A DNA stretch of 64,000 nucleotides from contig NW_015961951.1 in NCBI RefSeq assembly GCF_000497045.1, positions 248,001 through 312,000 on the forward strand, in the 5' to 3' direction. The DNA comes from Kalmanozyma brasiliensis GHG001. Taxonomy: Eukaryota > Basidiomycota > Ustilaginomycetes > Ustilaginales. The position numbers and the translations under genes were made by a program. The notes under the pieces were generated by a model. It had not been told where the DNA came from and did no database searches. It saw nothing but the letters and a program-made list of their open reading frames with translations. Below are positions 1 to 8,894 of this stretch, one piece after another; within the stretch, counting starts at the first letter, position 1; each line of letters begins with the position of its first letter.

Positions 1-777
1 GCGCGAGATGCCCGGGCTCAGCTGGGCGATCGCTGCCACCGAAGCTTCGGTGATCTCGTCCTTGCTGACGTCCGCACGACGTGGGTCCTTGCCATCGCAG
101 TATTTCTGGATGAAGACCGGGTCGGAAAAGACATTCGCAACGCCCTCGCCGGTGAGGAAGGGGTTGTAGGCTGTATCGAGGTCTCGAGGTCGCCAACCCA
201 GGTTCCACGTGTCCAGTGTCACGACCAGCACCCTGTACCCAGCCTTCTTGGCGCGGCCCAGCAGGCTCTCGGTCAACTCGTCGTCCTGAGGCCAGTACAA
301 CTGGAACCACGCATCCCCACCCTCCTCTTCTCCCTTGACAAAGTCTGCCTCCTCAAACACCTTTTCCATCGGCCTGCTCGTCGCACTCGAGAGCGTGAAA
401 GGGATCTCGAGCTCGGCAGCCGCCTTGGCCGTCGCACAGTCGGCGTCGTCCTTGTGCAGCTGCGCCTGCACTCCAATGGGCGCCACTACCAGCGGGCTCG
501 AGTAGTCCCGGCCAAACAGTCGCACGCTACCGTCGAACTCGGCGAGCGACACATCGCGCAGCATCGACGGCACAATGTGCCATTTTGCAAAAGCCTCGAG
601 ATTGCCCCTGGCGGTGGACTCGGTCGAGGCGCTACCGGCGACGTAGGCGTACGCAGCGGGAGAGAGTTTCTCCTTGGCTTGCTGCTCGAGCAGGCGCAGA
701 TCGGTGGTCTGCGGTTGGGAGCCGGAGAGACCGCCGACGTAGATCTCGCGAAGATAGCCGGATTTGGGGTTGGACAT
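1..777 (-). CDS. FMN-dependent alpha-hydroxy acid dehydrogenase / lactate 2-monooxygenase-like (3' end missing)
   Basis: Reading leftwards from the ATG at 777 gives 259 codons that run off the window edge, so the C-terminal part (including the catalytic His-Arg region of the family) is not visible. The visible part matches the (S)-2-hydroxyacid oxidase TIM-barrel family: an N-terminal Ala-Tyr-Tyr-like stretch (AYAYVAGSA), then PSMLRDV, PLVVAPIGVQ, the FMN-contacting TLSSATSRPME and WFQLYWPQD. These segments are typical of lactate oxidase, lactate monooxygenase and cytochrome b2 relatives, which oxidise 2-hydroxyacids to 2-oxoacids with FMN. There is no signal peptide, and no heme domain precedes the barrel, so it is a cytosolic or peroxisomal oxidase rather than a flavocytochrome b2. 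The exact substrate cannot be assigned. No intron is seen in this part. Confidence 0.85.
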   Translation of the reverse strand, partial: MSNPKSGYLREIYVGGLSGSQPQTTDLRLLEQQAKEKLSPAAYAYVAGSASTESTARGNLEAFAKWHIVPSMLRDVSLAEFDGSVRLFGRDYSSPLVVAPIGVQAQLHKDDADCATAKAAAELEIPFTLSSATSRPMEKVFEEADFVKGEEEGGDAWFQLYWPQDDELTESLLGRAKKAGYRVLVVTLDTWNLGWRPRDLDTAYNPFLTGEGVANVFSDPVFIQKYCDGKDPRRADVSKDEITEASVAAIAQLSPGISR

Positions 778-972
778 GATGGTGAGTCTGTAGAGATCGA
801 TGAGAGGGCGGGAAGAAGCCCGCTGATGGTGATTAGAGCAGACAACACGCTTCCCCGCACTGCTGGTGGCGGTTCCAGCACCCCGGCTATCAAATTCGAA
901 GCGGTAACCGACCTGCGATTTCGAAATATTCGCATCGCCGATGGCCCACCTCCAGGCCCAGTTTGGCTGCGG

Positions 973-1030
973 CGTGTGTGGCCCAGCTAATCGGCTCTTG
1001 AACGCAGCGTCAATTGCTGGGCCACACACG
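973..1030. repeat. 15-bp perfect inverted repeat with a 28-bp spacer
   Basis: The left arm CGTGTGTGGCCCAGC (973-987) is exactly the reverse complement of 1016-1030. Both arms lie in the divergent promoter region about 200 bp upstream of the oxidase start. Function is unknown: it could form a cruciform, bind a dimeric factor or be a relic of a small transposon. No target-site duplication was recognised. Confidence 0.7.
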
Positions 1031-1853
1031 GCGCAGCTAAACGCAGCTTGCGCCAGCTCAATTCACCTCAGCTCCCAGGCTTTCTACTCACATGCTTGCA
1101 CAGGACAGTCACAATGGACGGTGAAGTGTAAGGGAGGGCGTCCATGTGGCTGTGAATCCGGTCCATCTAGCCTGCAGCGAGCTTCCGTCGGACGCGATGG
1201 AATGCAGCACGCCACAGCTTTCCGGTGCGAGGCAGCTAAATGCACACGATATTGACAAAGGGGGATGGTGGTGATTCAACAAGCAGGCCAAGGCACTCCT
1301 CTCGGCTATGCGTGATCCACACAAGATGCGGTGAAGGTGCTCAGAATTCGCCGATGACAGCACGAGCGAGGCTTCACACTCGCGAGCCGAGACTTCGGAA
1401 AACCGCGTTTAGACGACCCCCTGCAGGTATGCTACTCCGGCGTGGCGCATACAATGATCTGCACCGCATCTCGACGGAAACGCAAGGCCACCGCATTCGC
1501 TGCAATGCAGGTCATTGCAGTCTATGCCATCGTCGGTGACGATGAGTAGGCTCAAGAGCCAGCGAGCCGCAGGCTTGCAGCCGAGCTTGTCGTCTGAGTT
1601 CCAAAGTTCCGACAAAAGACCCCGTAGTGCCGAAGCTAGCGTGCGCTAACCCAACAGAACCGCGCTTGTCACACACCGCAAAGCTGTCTGTTGATCGGAA
1701 CAAAGCTTTGCACTGCTCTCAGGATCTCTACGAACGTAGACCGGTCCATACTCGCCCAACACACCGGCACAGGCGATCCAGCAACATGTTTGCACGTTCT
1801 TTTGCGAGGATAGACCTTCGGACGCGAAAGCTTGTCATCTTGACAGACGAGGT

Positions 1854-1860
1854 GTATAAA
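1854..1860 (+). promoter_or_regulatory. TATA-like box of the tyrosinase gene
   Basis: TATAAA lies within GTGTATAAAG, about 100 bp before the tyrosinase ATG, a usual distance in this window. It is assigned from motif and position only. Confidence 0.5.
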
Positions 1861-1958
1861 GAGGCATTCGAATGATCCGGTCGTCTCACCCTCACTCACA
1901 TCAGCTCAACAGCAGCCCTCACCTACTCTAGACTTGATACAGGATCTTTTCATCGGTC

Positions 1959-3029
1959 ATGTTCGCAAAAACTTGGCTCTTGCTCTTCTTCGCCGTGGCA
2001 GTGGCTCTTCACGCTGCCGCCCTCCCTCTCGCTGCACAGCAAGACCTCGTCGCCCGGGCACCGACGCCATGCTCGTCGCTCAAGCAGCGTCCCAACTGGA
2101 ACACCCTCTCGCAGGCTCAGAAGAGCTCGTACTTCGACGCCGTCAAGTGCCTCAAGACGAAACCGGCCGTGACCGGCATCGAATCGTCCAAGAACCTCTA
2201 TGACGATTTTCCTGCGATCCACGTCGAGCAAAACCATCACATTCACTCGGTCGCCGCCTTCCTCCCTTGGCACCGTCGCTTTGTCCAAGCTCGCGAGAGA
2301 GCGCTCGCGGCGTGCGGCTACGATGGCCCGACTCCGTACTGGGACTGGACGGAAGCGGCAGACACAGGCAACCCGGACGTCGACCCCATCTTCTCGGTCA
2401 CGGATGGCTTCGGGGGCAACGGCAACCCGAACAACAATGACGTCGTCGAGGAAGGTCCCTTCGCCAACTTCCCGGTGGACATTCTGCAAGGCGATAAAGA
2501 CGTAGCCCTCTTCTCACCGCATCTGCTCAGGCGTGCTTTCAACCCGGACCCGCAGCTGGTGAACGCTTTCAACTCGTCCTCGGTCGCCAAAGCGCAGGCG
2601 TTCGAGACGTTCAACAAGTATCGCTACTATCTGGAGGGTACTCCGCACGGCGCGGTGCACCAGTACATTGCTGGCGACATGGGACCGGCCCACTCGCCGA
2701 ACGAGGCGGTCTTCTTCCTTCACCACGCGCAAATCGATCGTCTCTGGTCGCTCTGGCAGGAGATGGATCCGGAACAGCGAAAGTCGGACTACGCTGGCAA
2801 CCTCCCCGACGGAAACACCCTCACTGGGCCCTTTGATGCTTCGATCAACGACACGCTGCCTACGTTTGGCAACCTCATCGATCAGGTGCAAGTGCGCGAT
2901 GTCATGGACACCAAATCCGGCGATCTCTGCTACGTCGTAAGTTCTCGAACGCTATGATTCATCGCTTGCACACTTTCAGCGCGTATCTAACCCAGCGTCT
3001 TCTTCCCTCTTTCTCGACAGTATGTTTGA
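1959..3029 (+). CDS. Secreted short tyrosinase (type-3 copper monophenol oxidase)
   Basis: Exons 1959-2936 and 3021-3029 give 328 aa; the 84-nt intron has GTAAGT and CAG ends. Residues 1-25 form a signal peptide, so the enzyme is probably secreted. CuA histidines are near H88, H94/H96 and H105 (FLPWHRRF). CuB histidines are H230 and H234 (HGAVH) and H255/H256 (FFLHHAQID). Tyrosinases hydroxylate monophenols and oxidise o-diphenols to quinones. Without splicing the protein would end in a short foreign tail. Splicing gives CYVYV at the end, which restores the Y-x-Y motif that closes the tyrosinase core domain. No C-terminal shielding domain follows, so this is a short form that should not need proteolytic activation. 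Likely roles are melanin formation or attack on plant phenolics; the biological substrate is not known. Confidence 0.88.
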
Positions 3030-3738
3030 GATCATATGAAGCGAATTCGCCCCAATCACGAGCAGCTGTGCTGCGCGATACATCCACAGAGCTCCGACGC
3101 CATCTTGTCCTGTTGATAGTTTTCTAGGCGTCAGCGAAATGATCACACACCGCTGCGCCCCTTCTGCGGTCCGCCTGTGAATTGCTGAGACGCAGTGCGC
3201 GCGCATACAGTCCCAGAAAATGGCTCCTTGTTACAATTCACCTCAACGCTCGATGGCTGTCTATCTCAACACACAAGTATCTGAACATCGTTGGAAAGCT
3301 CTTTCTCTGCTCTACAAGAATATGCGTCTGGTAGCAGCGTTAGCGCAGTCTTGTATGGTCAAAGATGAGATCAAATTTCCTTGTGGTCCGATTTTACGAC
3401 GCAGGATGCTCAACCGAGATTCTTTTCCACCTCTATGGTGAGGAGCCAGGATCCGAGACGAAGCTCGCTCTTCTGCTATGATACTGATGCTCGTCGGTAG
3501 AGTCGTCACCAACATCGGAGCGAGCCACAACACTGCACGCCGGTGTATCGGACCCTCGCTTGGAAATTTTCATCTGTAGATCACCTGGCGGCTATCCTGC
3601 GTTCGGAGACCTCACTGCCGCCTCGGCAGCACAAGATGCTTTCGGCGTACCTCTGACTTTGTGATCCCGTGCAGCGGTCCAAACGGTGACCTGATTCCAG
3701 GAACGCTAGTCGCTGCAGGCCGGGGACCATCCGCTTCG

Positions 3739-3980
3739 GACCGTCGGATGTCTCGCTCAAGATCTAAGCGAGATTGGGAGAAGACCGGAAAAACTGAGTC
3801 CAGAGTCTGTACCCCGCAAAACAGATCGCTCGACTTGCTTCTTTACCTACCAAGATGCACCCTGCACATGAGCACATGCATCATGCCAAGACGCACGCCA
3901 ATACGTCCCGTGTCTCATAGGCTTCTTGTCCGACGGTCTCACACCATGATGCCCTCCGATATATTTCTGTTCCGACGGTC
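3739..3980. repeat. Three copies of the decamer TCCGACGGTC
   Basis: The decamer occurs at 3929-3938 and 3971-3980 on the plus strand and at 3739-3748 on the minus strand, 420-660 bp upstream of the alpha-galactosidase ATG. The CGG core is compatible with a zinc-cluster regulator, but that is inference. Confidence 0.5.
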
Positions 3981-4269
3981 TCGACCCGTGAAGCGCTTTG
4001 ATGTATTATTAACAATTTGTTCGCCTCATGGTTTCATTCGCGTCAAGGCCCAGGCACAGATGGGCAGGTGTGAAACAAGCGAAACATATTAATTAGGCGA
4101 AAAATAATGCGCCCAGATCCAAACAAATTTCCAGGAAACCGGTCAAGCGGGACGCCCCCTTCCAGCGGTATGGTACTCCTCCCATCGCTGCCTCCCACGC
4201 CTGGCGCTGTACACGCCCTTCACGCCGCTCTCATCTCGAGCGCTCTTGGACCGCTCACCCCCGCTGTAC

Positions 4270-4281
4270 CCCCTTACCCCT
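4270..4281 (+). promoter_or_regulatory. Pair of STRE-like CCCCT motifs
   Basis: CCCCT occurs at 4270-4274 and 4277-4281, 33 bp upstream of the TATA box. C2H2 stress or carbon regulators bind such C-rich cores in fungi. The assignment is by motif only. Confidence 0.25.
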
Positions 4282-4313
4282 CGTACAATGAAGATGTATG
4301 ACGAGGTGTAAGC

Positions 4314-4319
4314 TATAAA
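4314..4319 (+). promoter_or_regulatory. TATA box of the alpha-galactosidase gene
   Basis: TATAAA lies within GCTATAAAGG, 78 bp before the ATG. Confidence 0.55.
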
Positions 4320-4396
4320 GGGCGCATGAATGGGGCGGTCCCTTCATTGTCGACCCATCAACTCATCCTTCCCGCCTTCCCATTGTCACAAGAACA

Positions 4397-6106
4397 ATGA
4401 TTCAGCCCTCCTTCGTGCAACTCAGCGTCCTCGCTGCGGCCGCGCTTCTCGGCGCTGTCCCCTCGGCGTCGGCTACTGCTCTTCCTAGCTCCCACCTGGC
4501 CGAGCGTCAATCGACCTCGGCCCAGCCTACCCCGGGCATGGGCTTCAACACGTACAACGCCTACGCCTGCTCCCCCTCGGAGGCCACCTCGCGTACCACG
4601 ATCGACCGTCTCAAGTCGGACGGCTACCTCGCCGCCGGCTACAACTTCTTCCAAGTCGACTGCGGCTGGGTCTCTCGCGATGGCGAGCGCGATGCTTCGG
4701 GCAACCTCAAGACCAACACGGACCGTTTTCCCTCCGGCATGCCCGCCTTGAGCCAGTATACCACCTCCAAGGGTCTCTCGTTTGGCCTGTACTCGGATGC
4801 AGGTCTCCGCGCGTGCGACACCGAGAGTCCCAGCCCTGTGATGGGCAGTCTCGGCTACGAGGACCAGGACGCAGCCCTGCTCAAGAGCTTCGGCGTCAGC
4901 TACCTTAAGTACGACAACTGCTACGTCGATGGCACTACTGGCGATGACAATGCGCCCAAGAACGCGAGGTCGGATTTCCCCTCGAGATTTTCGAAGATGA
5001 CCAGTGCGCTCGCCAAGGTGGGCATCAACAAGATGCTCGTTTGCCAGTGGGGTGTCGCACAGCAGCAGGACGACGGCCGCCTGATTGGTCCCGCCCAATG
5101 GACCCAGGGCATCGGCACGTCCTACCGTCTTTCGGACGACATCGGCTCCGGATGGGGCAACGTGGTGCGTATCATCAACCAAGCCATCCCCATCGCACTC
5201 AACAAGAACTCGGGCCCGGGCCACTTTGCCGACGCCGACCTGCTCGAGGTGGGCAACGCCGGCATGACGATCGACGAGCAGGCCACCCACTTCGCCTACT
5301 GGGCCATGATCAAGAGTCCGCTGGTCATCTCTACGGACCTCACCGCCATCTCCAAGGCGGCCAAGGCCATCTTGCTCAACAAGGGCCTCATCGCGATCAA
5401 CCAGGACAGTCTGGGAGAGCCTGTCAAGCTGATCGAGCGTCGCCCGGGCAAGTCGGATCTGCACGCGGGTAAGCTGGCCAATGGCGACATGGCGGTTCTC
5501 GCTTTCGATTTCACCAACAACCGCCGCTACGTCAATGTTCCCTTTGGCTCGTTGGGCATTGCCTCTGCTGACGTGACGGATCTGTGGACCGGTACCAAGC
5601 GAACGGGTGTTTCCAACTACGGCAAGACGATCAACGGTCACGGCTCCATCGCTTTGCGACTGTCCAACATCAAGTACACGGGCTACAACCCCAAGCTGAA
5701 GTACATCGCCGCCAGCGCAGCCGTGCTCGCTGGCGATGCCAATGTCCAGGCCTGCTCCGGCTGCTCCAAGGGGAACAAGGTCGGCTTCGTCGGCAATGGC
5801 GCTGGTAACACGCTCACGTTCAACAACGTCAAGGCCTACGCAAGCGAGTCGGTCATCTACTTCGATTACGTCAACGCCGATGTCGGCTTCGGCGGCTCGA
5901 CCAACGACAGGACCGCGCAGATCAGCGTCAACGGAGGCCCCGCACAGACCGTCAGCTTCCCTCTGAGTGGCTACGACTGGGACAAAGACGTCACCAAGGG
6001 CTACCGCGTCAGGCTCACCGGCTTCACCAAGGGAACGTCCAACTCGATCACCATCTCCAACGCCGACTCGTACGCGCCTGACTTTGACCGTATCGGCTTC
6101 ACTTAA
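4397..6106 (+). CDS. Secreted GH27 alpha-galactosidase with C-terminal carbohydrate-binding-like domain
   Basis: Single exon of 569 aa starting at the first ATG after the TATA box. Residues 1-27 form a signal peptide. The GH27 barrel begins at PGMGFNTYNAYAC (about 46-58) and contains QVDCGW, the nucleophile region YLKYDNC with D173, CQWGV and the acid/base region SDDIGSGW with D248. The barrel is followed by PLVISTDL and INQDSLGEP, both usual in GH27 enzymes. After the C-terminal beta domain (to about residue 430), residues 435-569 form a separate beta-rich module ending in FDRIGF, typical of CBM35/CBM6-like domains. The enzyme should release terminal alpha-1,6-galactose from raffinose-family sugars or galactomannan outside the cell. 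The opposite strand is open for 600 codons, which is a codon-bias shadow. Confidence 0.93.
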   Translation: MIQPSFVQLSVLAAAALLGAVPSASATALPSSHLAERQSTSAQPTPGMGFNTYNAYACSPSEATSRTTIDRLKSDGYLAAGYNFFQVDCGWVSRDGERDASGNLKTNTDRFPSGMPALSQYTTSKGLSFGLYSDAGLRACDTESPSPVMGSLGYEDQDAALLKSFGVSYLKYDNCYVDGTTGDDNAPKNARSDFPSRFSKMTSALAKVGINKMLVCQWGVAQQQDDGRLIGPAQWTQGIGTSYRLSDDIGSGWGNVVRIINQAIPIALNKNSGPGHFADADLLEVGNAGMTIDEQATHFAYWAMIKSPLVISTDLTAISKAAKAILLNKGLIAINQDSLGEPVKLIERRPGKSDLHAGKLANGDMAVLAFDFTNNRRYVNVPFGSLGIASADVTDLWTGTKRTGVSNYGKTINGHGSIALRLSNIKYTGYNPKLKYIAASAAVLAGDANVQACSGCSKGNKVGFVGNGAGNTLTFNNVKAYASESVIYFDYVNADVGFGGSTNDRTAQISVNGGPAQTVSFPLSGYDWDKDVTKGYRVRLTGFTKGTSNSITISNADSYAPDFDRIGFT

Positions 6107-6107
6107 G

Positions 6108-6218
6108 CCCTTTGTAGGTGCATCGCTTGAAGAAGCACTTCGCCCCTTTTGTAGAGACATCGCTTTAAGCGATCCCCCTTTATAGATGCATCGCTGGACG
6201 CGATTGCCCCCTTTGTCG
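6108..6218. repeat. Three-unit degenerate tandem repeat, each unit with a hairpin
   Basis: Units of about 31-35 bp begin at 6108, 6143 and 6174, each starting with a C-rich CCCTTT block, with a truncated fourth start at 6207. Each unit carries an inverted repeat: GCTT/AAGC in unit 1, ATCGCTTTAAGCGAT (6159-6173) in unit 2 and ATCGC/GCGAT (6190-6204) in unit 3. The array starts 2 bp after the alpha-galactosidase stop and lies between two convergent genes, so it falls in the 3' UTR and may affect 3'-end formation. Confidence 0.7.
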
Positions 6219-6281
6219 AATTACGCTCCTCGGTTACTGCGCAATGGAATGATGTCACGCATATTAGAGTGGATGGCCGCG

Positions 6282-7550
6282 CTACAAAGGGAACGTAGCC
6301 CCATCTGACAAGGGCAGCGGAGCGATGACCAAAACCCATCCCGGACTCATGGTTGCTCCCTTCGCATTCGCACCGCTGGTGGATGCGCAGCAGTTGCTCG
6401 TGCGCGCCTTGCCCGCCTTGCGCTCGATCCGGTCCATCTTGCGCTCGTGTTTGCGGTCGATCCTGTCCATCTTGCGCTCGTGTTTGCGCTCGGCACGCTG
6501 GCGCTTGCGTTCGGCCTTGCGCTGTTTGCGCTCGAGCTTGCGCTGCTCGCGACAGAGCTTTCGGGTGGACCTATCGAGTTTCTGTCCGTGCGCCTTGTCG
6601 TTGTGGGAGGAGTCGCTGCTTGAGCTGGAGCTGGAGCTGGAGGAGGAGGAGGTGGCCGAAGCGGTTGATCCCGTGCGTTCAAGCTGTGCCTCTGCGGTGA
6701 GGTTGGATCCAGGCAAGAGAGCGCCTGGACTCCTGGCTGTGACCCGCAGCCCATCTTTGGCAATCCACACATCCAGCTGGCGGACGGAGAAGAAGCTCGC
6801 CTGCCACACCTCGAGAGCCTGACAGATCTGCGGGTCCTTTTTCTTCTTCATCCGCTTCTCGATGGCTTTGGTGACAAAGTAGCCCGTGGCACCCATGTGC
6901 ATCGTCATAGGCGCCACGTTGGAGAAGATGCTCTGCTTGCCTGTGAGACGACCGGCTGCGGTGAGGTCCGAGAGGAACCGGGCCCAGTCTGCAGCGCTCA
7001 CATTGCGCGGCGCGAGGATCGGGCCTGGGTAGAGAGGGTCGAAACCGTCCGAGAGGAGCTGCTTTTTGACCTTGGTGGTGGCGCTCGCAATGTACACCTC
7101 GTCGAACGCCGACCGAGGAACAGGTGGAGGCGGGCGCGTGAAGCTAGGAGGAGCAACCGAGGTGGAGCTGGAGAAGCGCATCTTGAGCCGAAGTTCGAGG
7201 TCAAGCGTGGGCAAGCGGGTGAGTCGCGCGTCGTACGCTGACGGCGCCCAGTCCGATGAGATGGCATAGGGGCTGCCGTACTGCGCAAGTGCGTTCATGG
7301 GAGCCAGAGGCTGAACGGCGTTCGAAGAGGAAGAGGCGCTGGGAAGGTATGAGGACGACAGCTTGTCGTCTCGCTTCCGCTGGTCCTTCTCCGTGTACTC
7401 GCCACATTGACGGCTGTCGTTCCGAGCGGGAGCATCCTGCGGGAGGGTGAACTGTCGAGTGGAGGAACCAGCTCCACCAATAGCGGCGTTGTAGCTCGGA
7501 GGCGGCGCGCTACGCTCATCCTCATCGGCTGATTTAGTTTTGGAGTACAT
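6282..7550 (-). CDS. Conserved fungal protein of unknown function with a basic C-terminal repeat region
   Basis: From the ATG at 7550 the product is 422 aa; the longer frame upstream starts without ATG. I do not recognise a named family. Residues 1-110 are proline/serine rich, with PPPSYNAA and PPPPVPRS. A folded-looking central part (about 125-290) includes FDEVYIAS, DWARFLSDL and WQASFFSVRQLDVWIAKDG. A serine run is followed by an Arg/Lys/Glu-rich helix with an imperfect 11-residue repeat, (R/E)RKHERKMDRI. The tail is Cys/Ala/Gly rich. There is no signal peptide or clear membrane segment. It converges on the alpha-galactosidase gene. Confidence 0.7.
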   Translation of the reverse strand: MYSKTKSADEDERSAPPPSYNAAIGGAGSSTRQFTLPQDAPARNDSRQCGEYTEKDQRKRDDKLSSSYLPSASSSSNAVQPLAPMNALAQYGSPYAISSDWAPSAYDARLTRLPTLDLELRLKMRFSSSTSVAPPSFTRPPPPVPRSAFDEVYIASATTKVKKQLLSDGFDPLYPGPILAPRNVSAADWARFLSDLTAAGRLTGKQSIFSNVAPMTMHMGATGYFVTKAIEKRMKKKKDPQICQALEVWQASFFSVRQLDVWIAKDGLRVTARSPGALLPGSNLTAEAQLERTGSTASATSSSSSSSSSSSSDSSHNDKAHGQKLDRSTRKLCREQRKLERKQRKAERKRQRAERKHERKMDRIDRKHERKMDRIERKAGKARTSNCCASTSGANAKGATMSPGWVLVIAPLPLSDGATFPL

Positions 7551-8894
7551 ATCTTGCCTTGCCTTGGTCGTGCAACTGAGGAATGTGGTGCAGATCAGAC
7601 GAAGCGACTTGGGAACAGCAAGCCAAATATATGTGCAGCACAAACCCTATCGGCTGTCCGGCAGCACGCTGCGGCACGCATCGCCCCAAAGACAACGAAG
7701 TCCCGAGTTGCGACATCCGCCGGGTCGGAGACAATGACTAGCGCCTGTCCAGCTCGGCACGCGATAAGCAGCCGAGCCTGGTCTATCCGAGATTCATTCA
7801 GGCACTTCACCAGTCTACTCTCAAAACACCATGATCACTTCGAACGCCTTTCTGACATCAACCACAACTACAAACACTCTCGAGACTTCGCAAATACCCA
7901 CGAACGATGCCCTAGATGATGTCTGTGATGTTCAATTGACGATTCAAAGGTTGTAAGGGGAGCCAAATTGGAAGCAAAACTTGGCAAAATTAAACAGACA
8001 CTTCGCCAGTGTCGCGTTGTGCCGCGTTCTAACCCCATCGTAGGTGATCCGGTGGTGGCGAGCAGGCCGTCAAGGGCGAGGCGAGATACCACCATATGAT
8101 ACGAGCGTGCTCCTTGACCCATGCAGAGACCAAATATGTCATCAGCTGCAAGGCCGAGTGTGAGAACAAAGGGCAATCAGCGAGAGCCTCTTTTTTGGCG
8201 AACTCGGGCCCTAAAGCAGCGTGTCTCGGCTGAAATCTGTGTAACCACTTCGAGCTCGTTTTGCTGGCTGACGAAGAGTCCGCGACTGCGGGTCTGAGCT
8301 GATATACGCGCTGTTATGCTTTCAAAGCGCTGTTTGACAAACTTTCAGGCGAGGTTGGAAGGGTCAATGTGGTGCGACTGCTGATGAGAGTGATGATGGT
8401 GGTAATTGAATGAGACAGTGGCGAGCAACCAAAATTTGGAGATCGAGGATTGACGTGGCCGTTCTCGCATCTACGTGAATCTCGGATCTACGTGATCTAC
8501 GTTATCAGTCTTGTAACCTATCTTTGCCACTTGTCGCGAGATTCATACATCCTGTCACCTTCTTTGTTGGCGGTTCGTATTGATTGAGAAGCGGCGAGAA
8601 TGATGAAGTGGGAGCTGAGAATCGGGGCCCCACCTCGGCAACGGCGAAATTACTGTGACTGCTTGACACGCCGAGATGAAGTCAGCATTCCCTCCACACC
8701 CTGGACCACACCGGTTCAGCAAAGCATTCGATGAGCAAGCCTCCTTCGCTGCAACCTCACATCAGCGCCTGTCAATCTTCCCACCCTCCGACTTCTTCGA
8801 GTTCCACCTTCATCCACGGAGAGGAACCCACGTCAAGCGTCCTGAACTTAACTGAATCTTGGACGAAACTGGTTCGTTGTCTGCTTGGCTTCTC
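7551..8894. other. Intergenic region between two divergent genes
   Basis: No supported gene; frames at 7554-7919 and 7868-8176 are random-like. It contains three clustered ATCTACGT motifs (8469-8503). The part near 8640-8894 is probably promoter and 5' UTR of the gene starting at 8895. Confidence 0.6.
8469..8503. repeat. Three ATCTACGT motifs in 35 bp
   Basis: ATCTACGTG occurs at 8469-8477 and 8486-8494, and ATCTACGTT at 8495-8503; the last two are directly adjacent. They lie in a divergent promoter region, so they could be regulator sites. Confidence 0.5.

Larger units (their letters stand above)
778..1958. other. Intergenic region upstream of the oxidase and the tyrosinase
   Basis: This is the shared upstream space of two divergent genes. 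Open frames here are short and have no recognisable protein character. It contains a 15-bp inverted repeat (973-1030) and a TATA-like box close to the tyrosinase; nothing else was recognised. Confidence 0.6.
3030..4396. other. Intergenic region between the tyrosinase and alpha-galactosidase genes
   Basis: No supported gene. The frame at 3661-4092 does not begin with ATG and has no domain character. The region holds three copies of a decamer (3739-3980), two STRE-like CCCCT motifs and a TATA box that belong to the alpha-galactosidase promoter. Confidence 0.6.

Noticed and set aside
3661..4092. 143-codon plus-strand frame between tyrosinase and alpha-galactosidase
   Set aside because: Starts at GTG rather than ATG and has no protein-like features.
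4358..6160. 600-codon open frame antisense to the alpha-galactosidase
   Set aside because: It mirrors the GC-rich third positions of the true gene; the product has no domain character and the sense strand has clear GH27 motifs.
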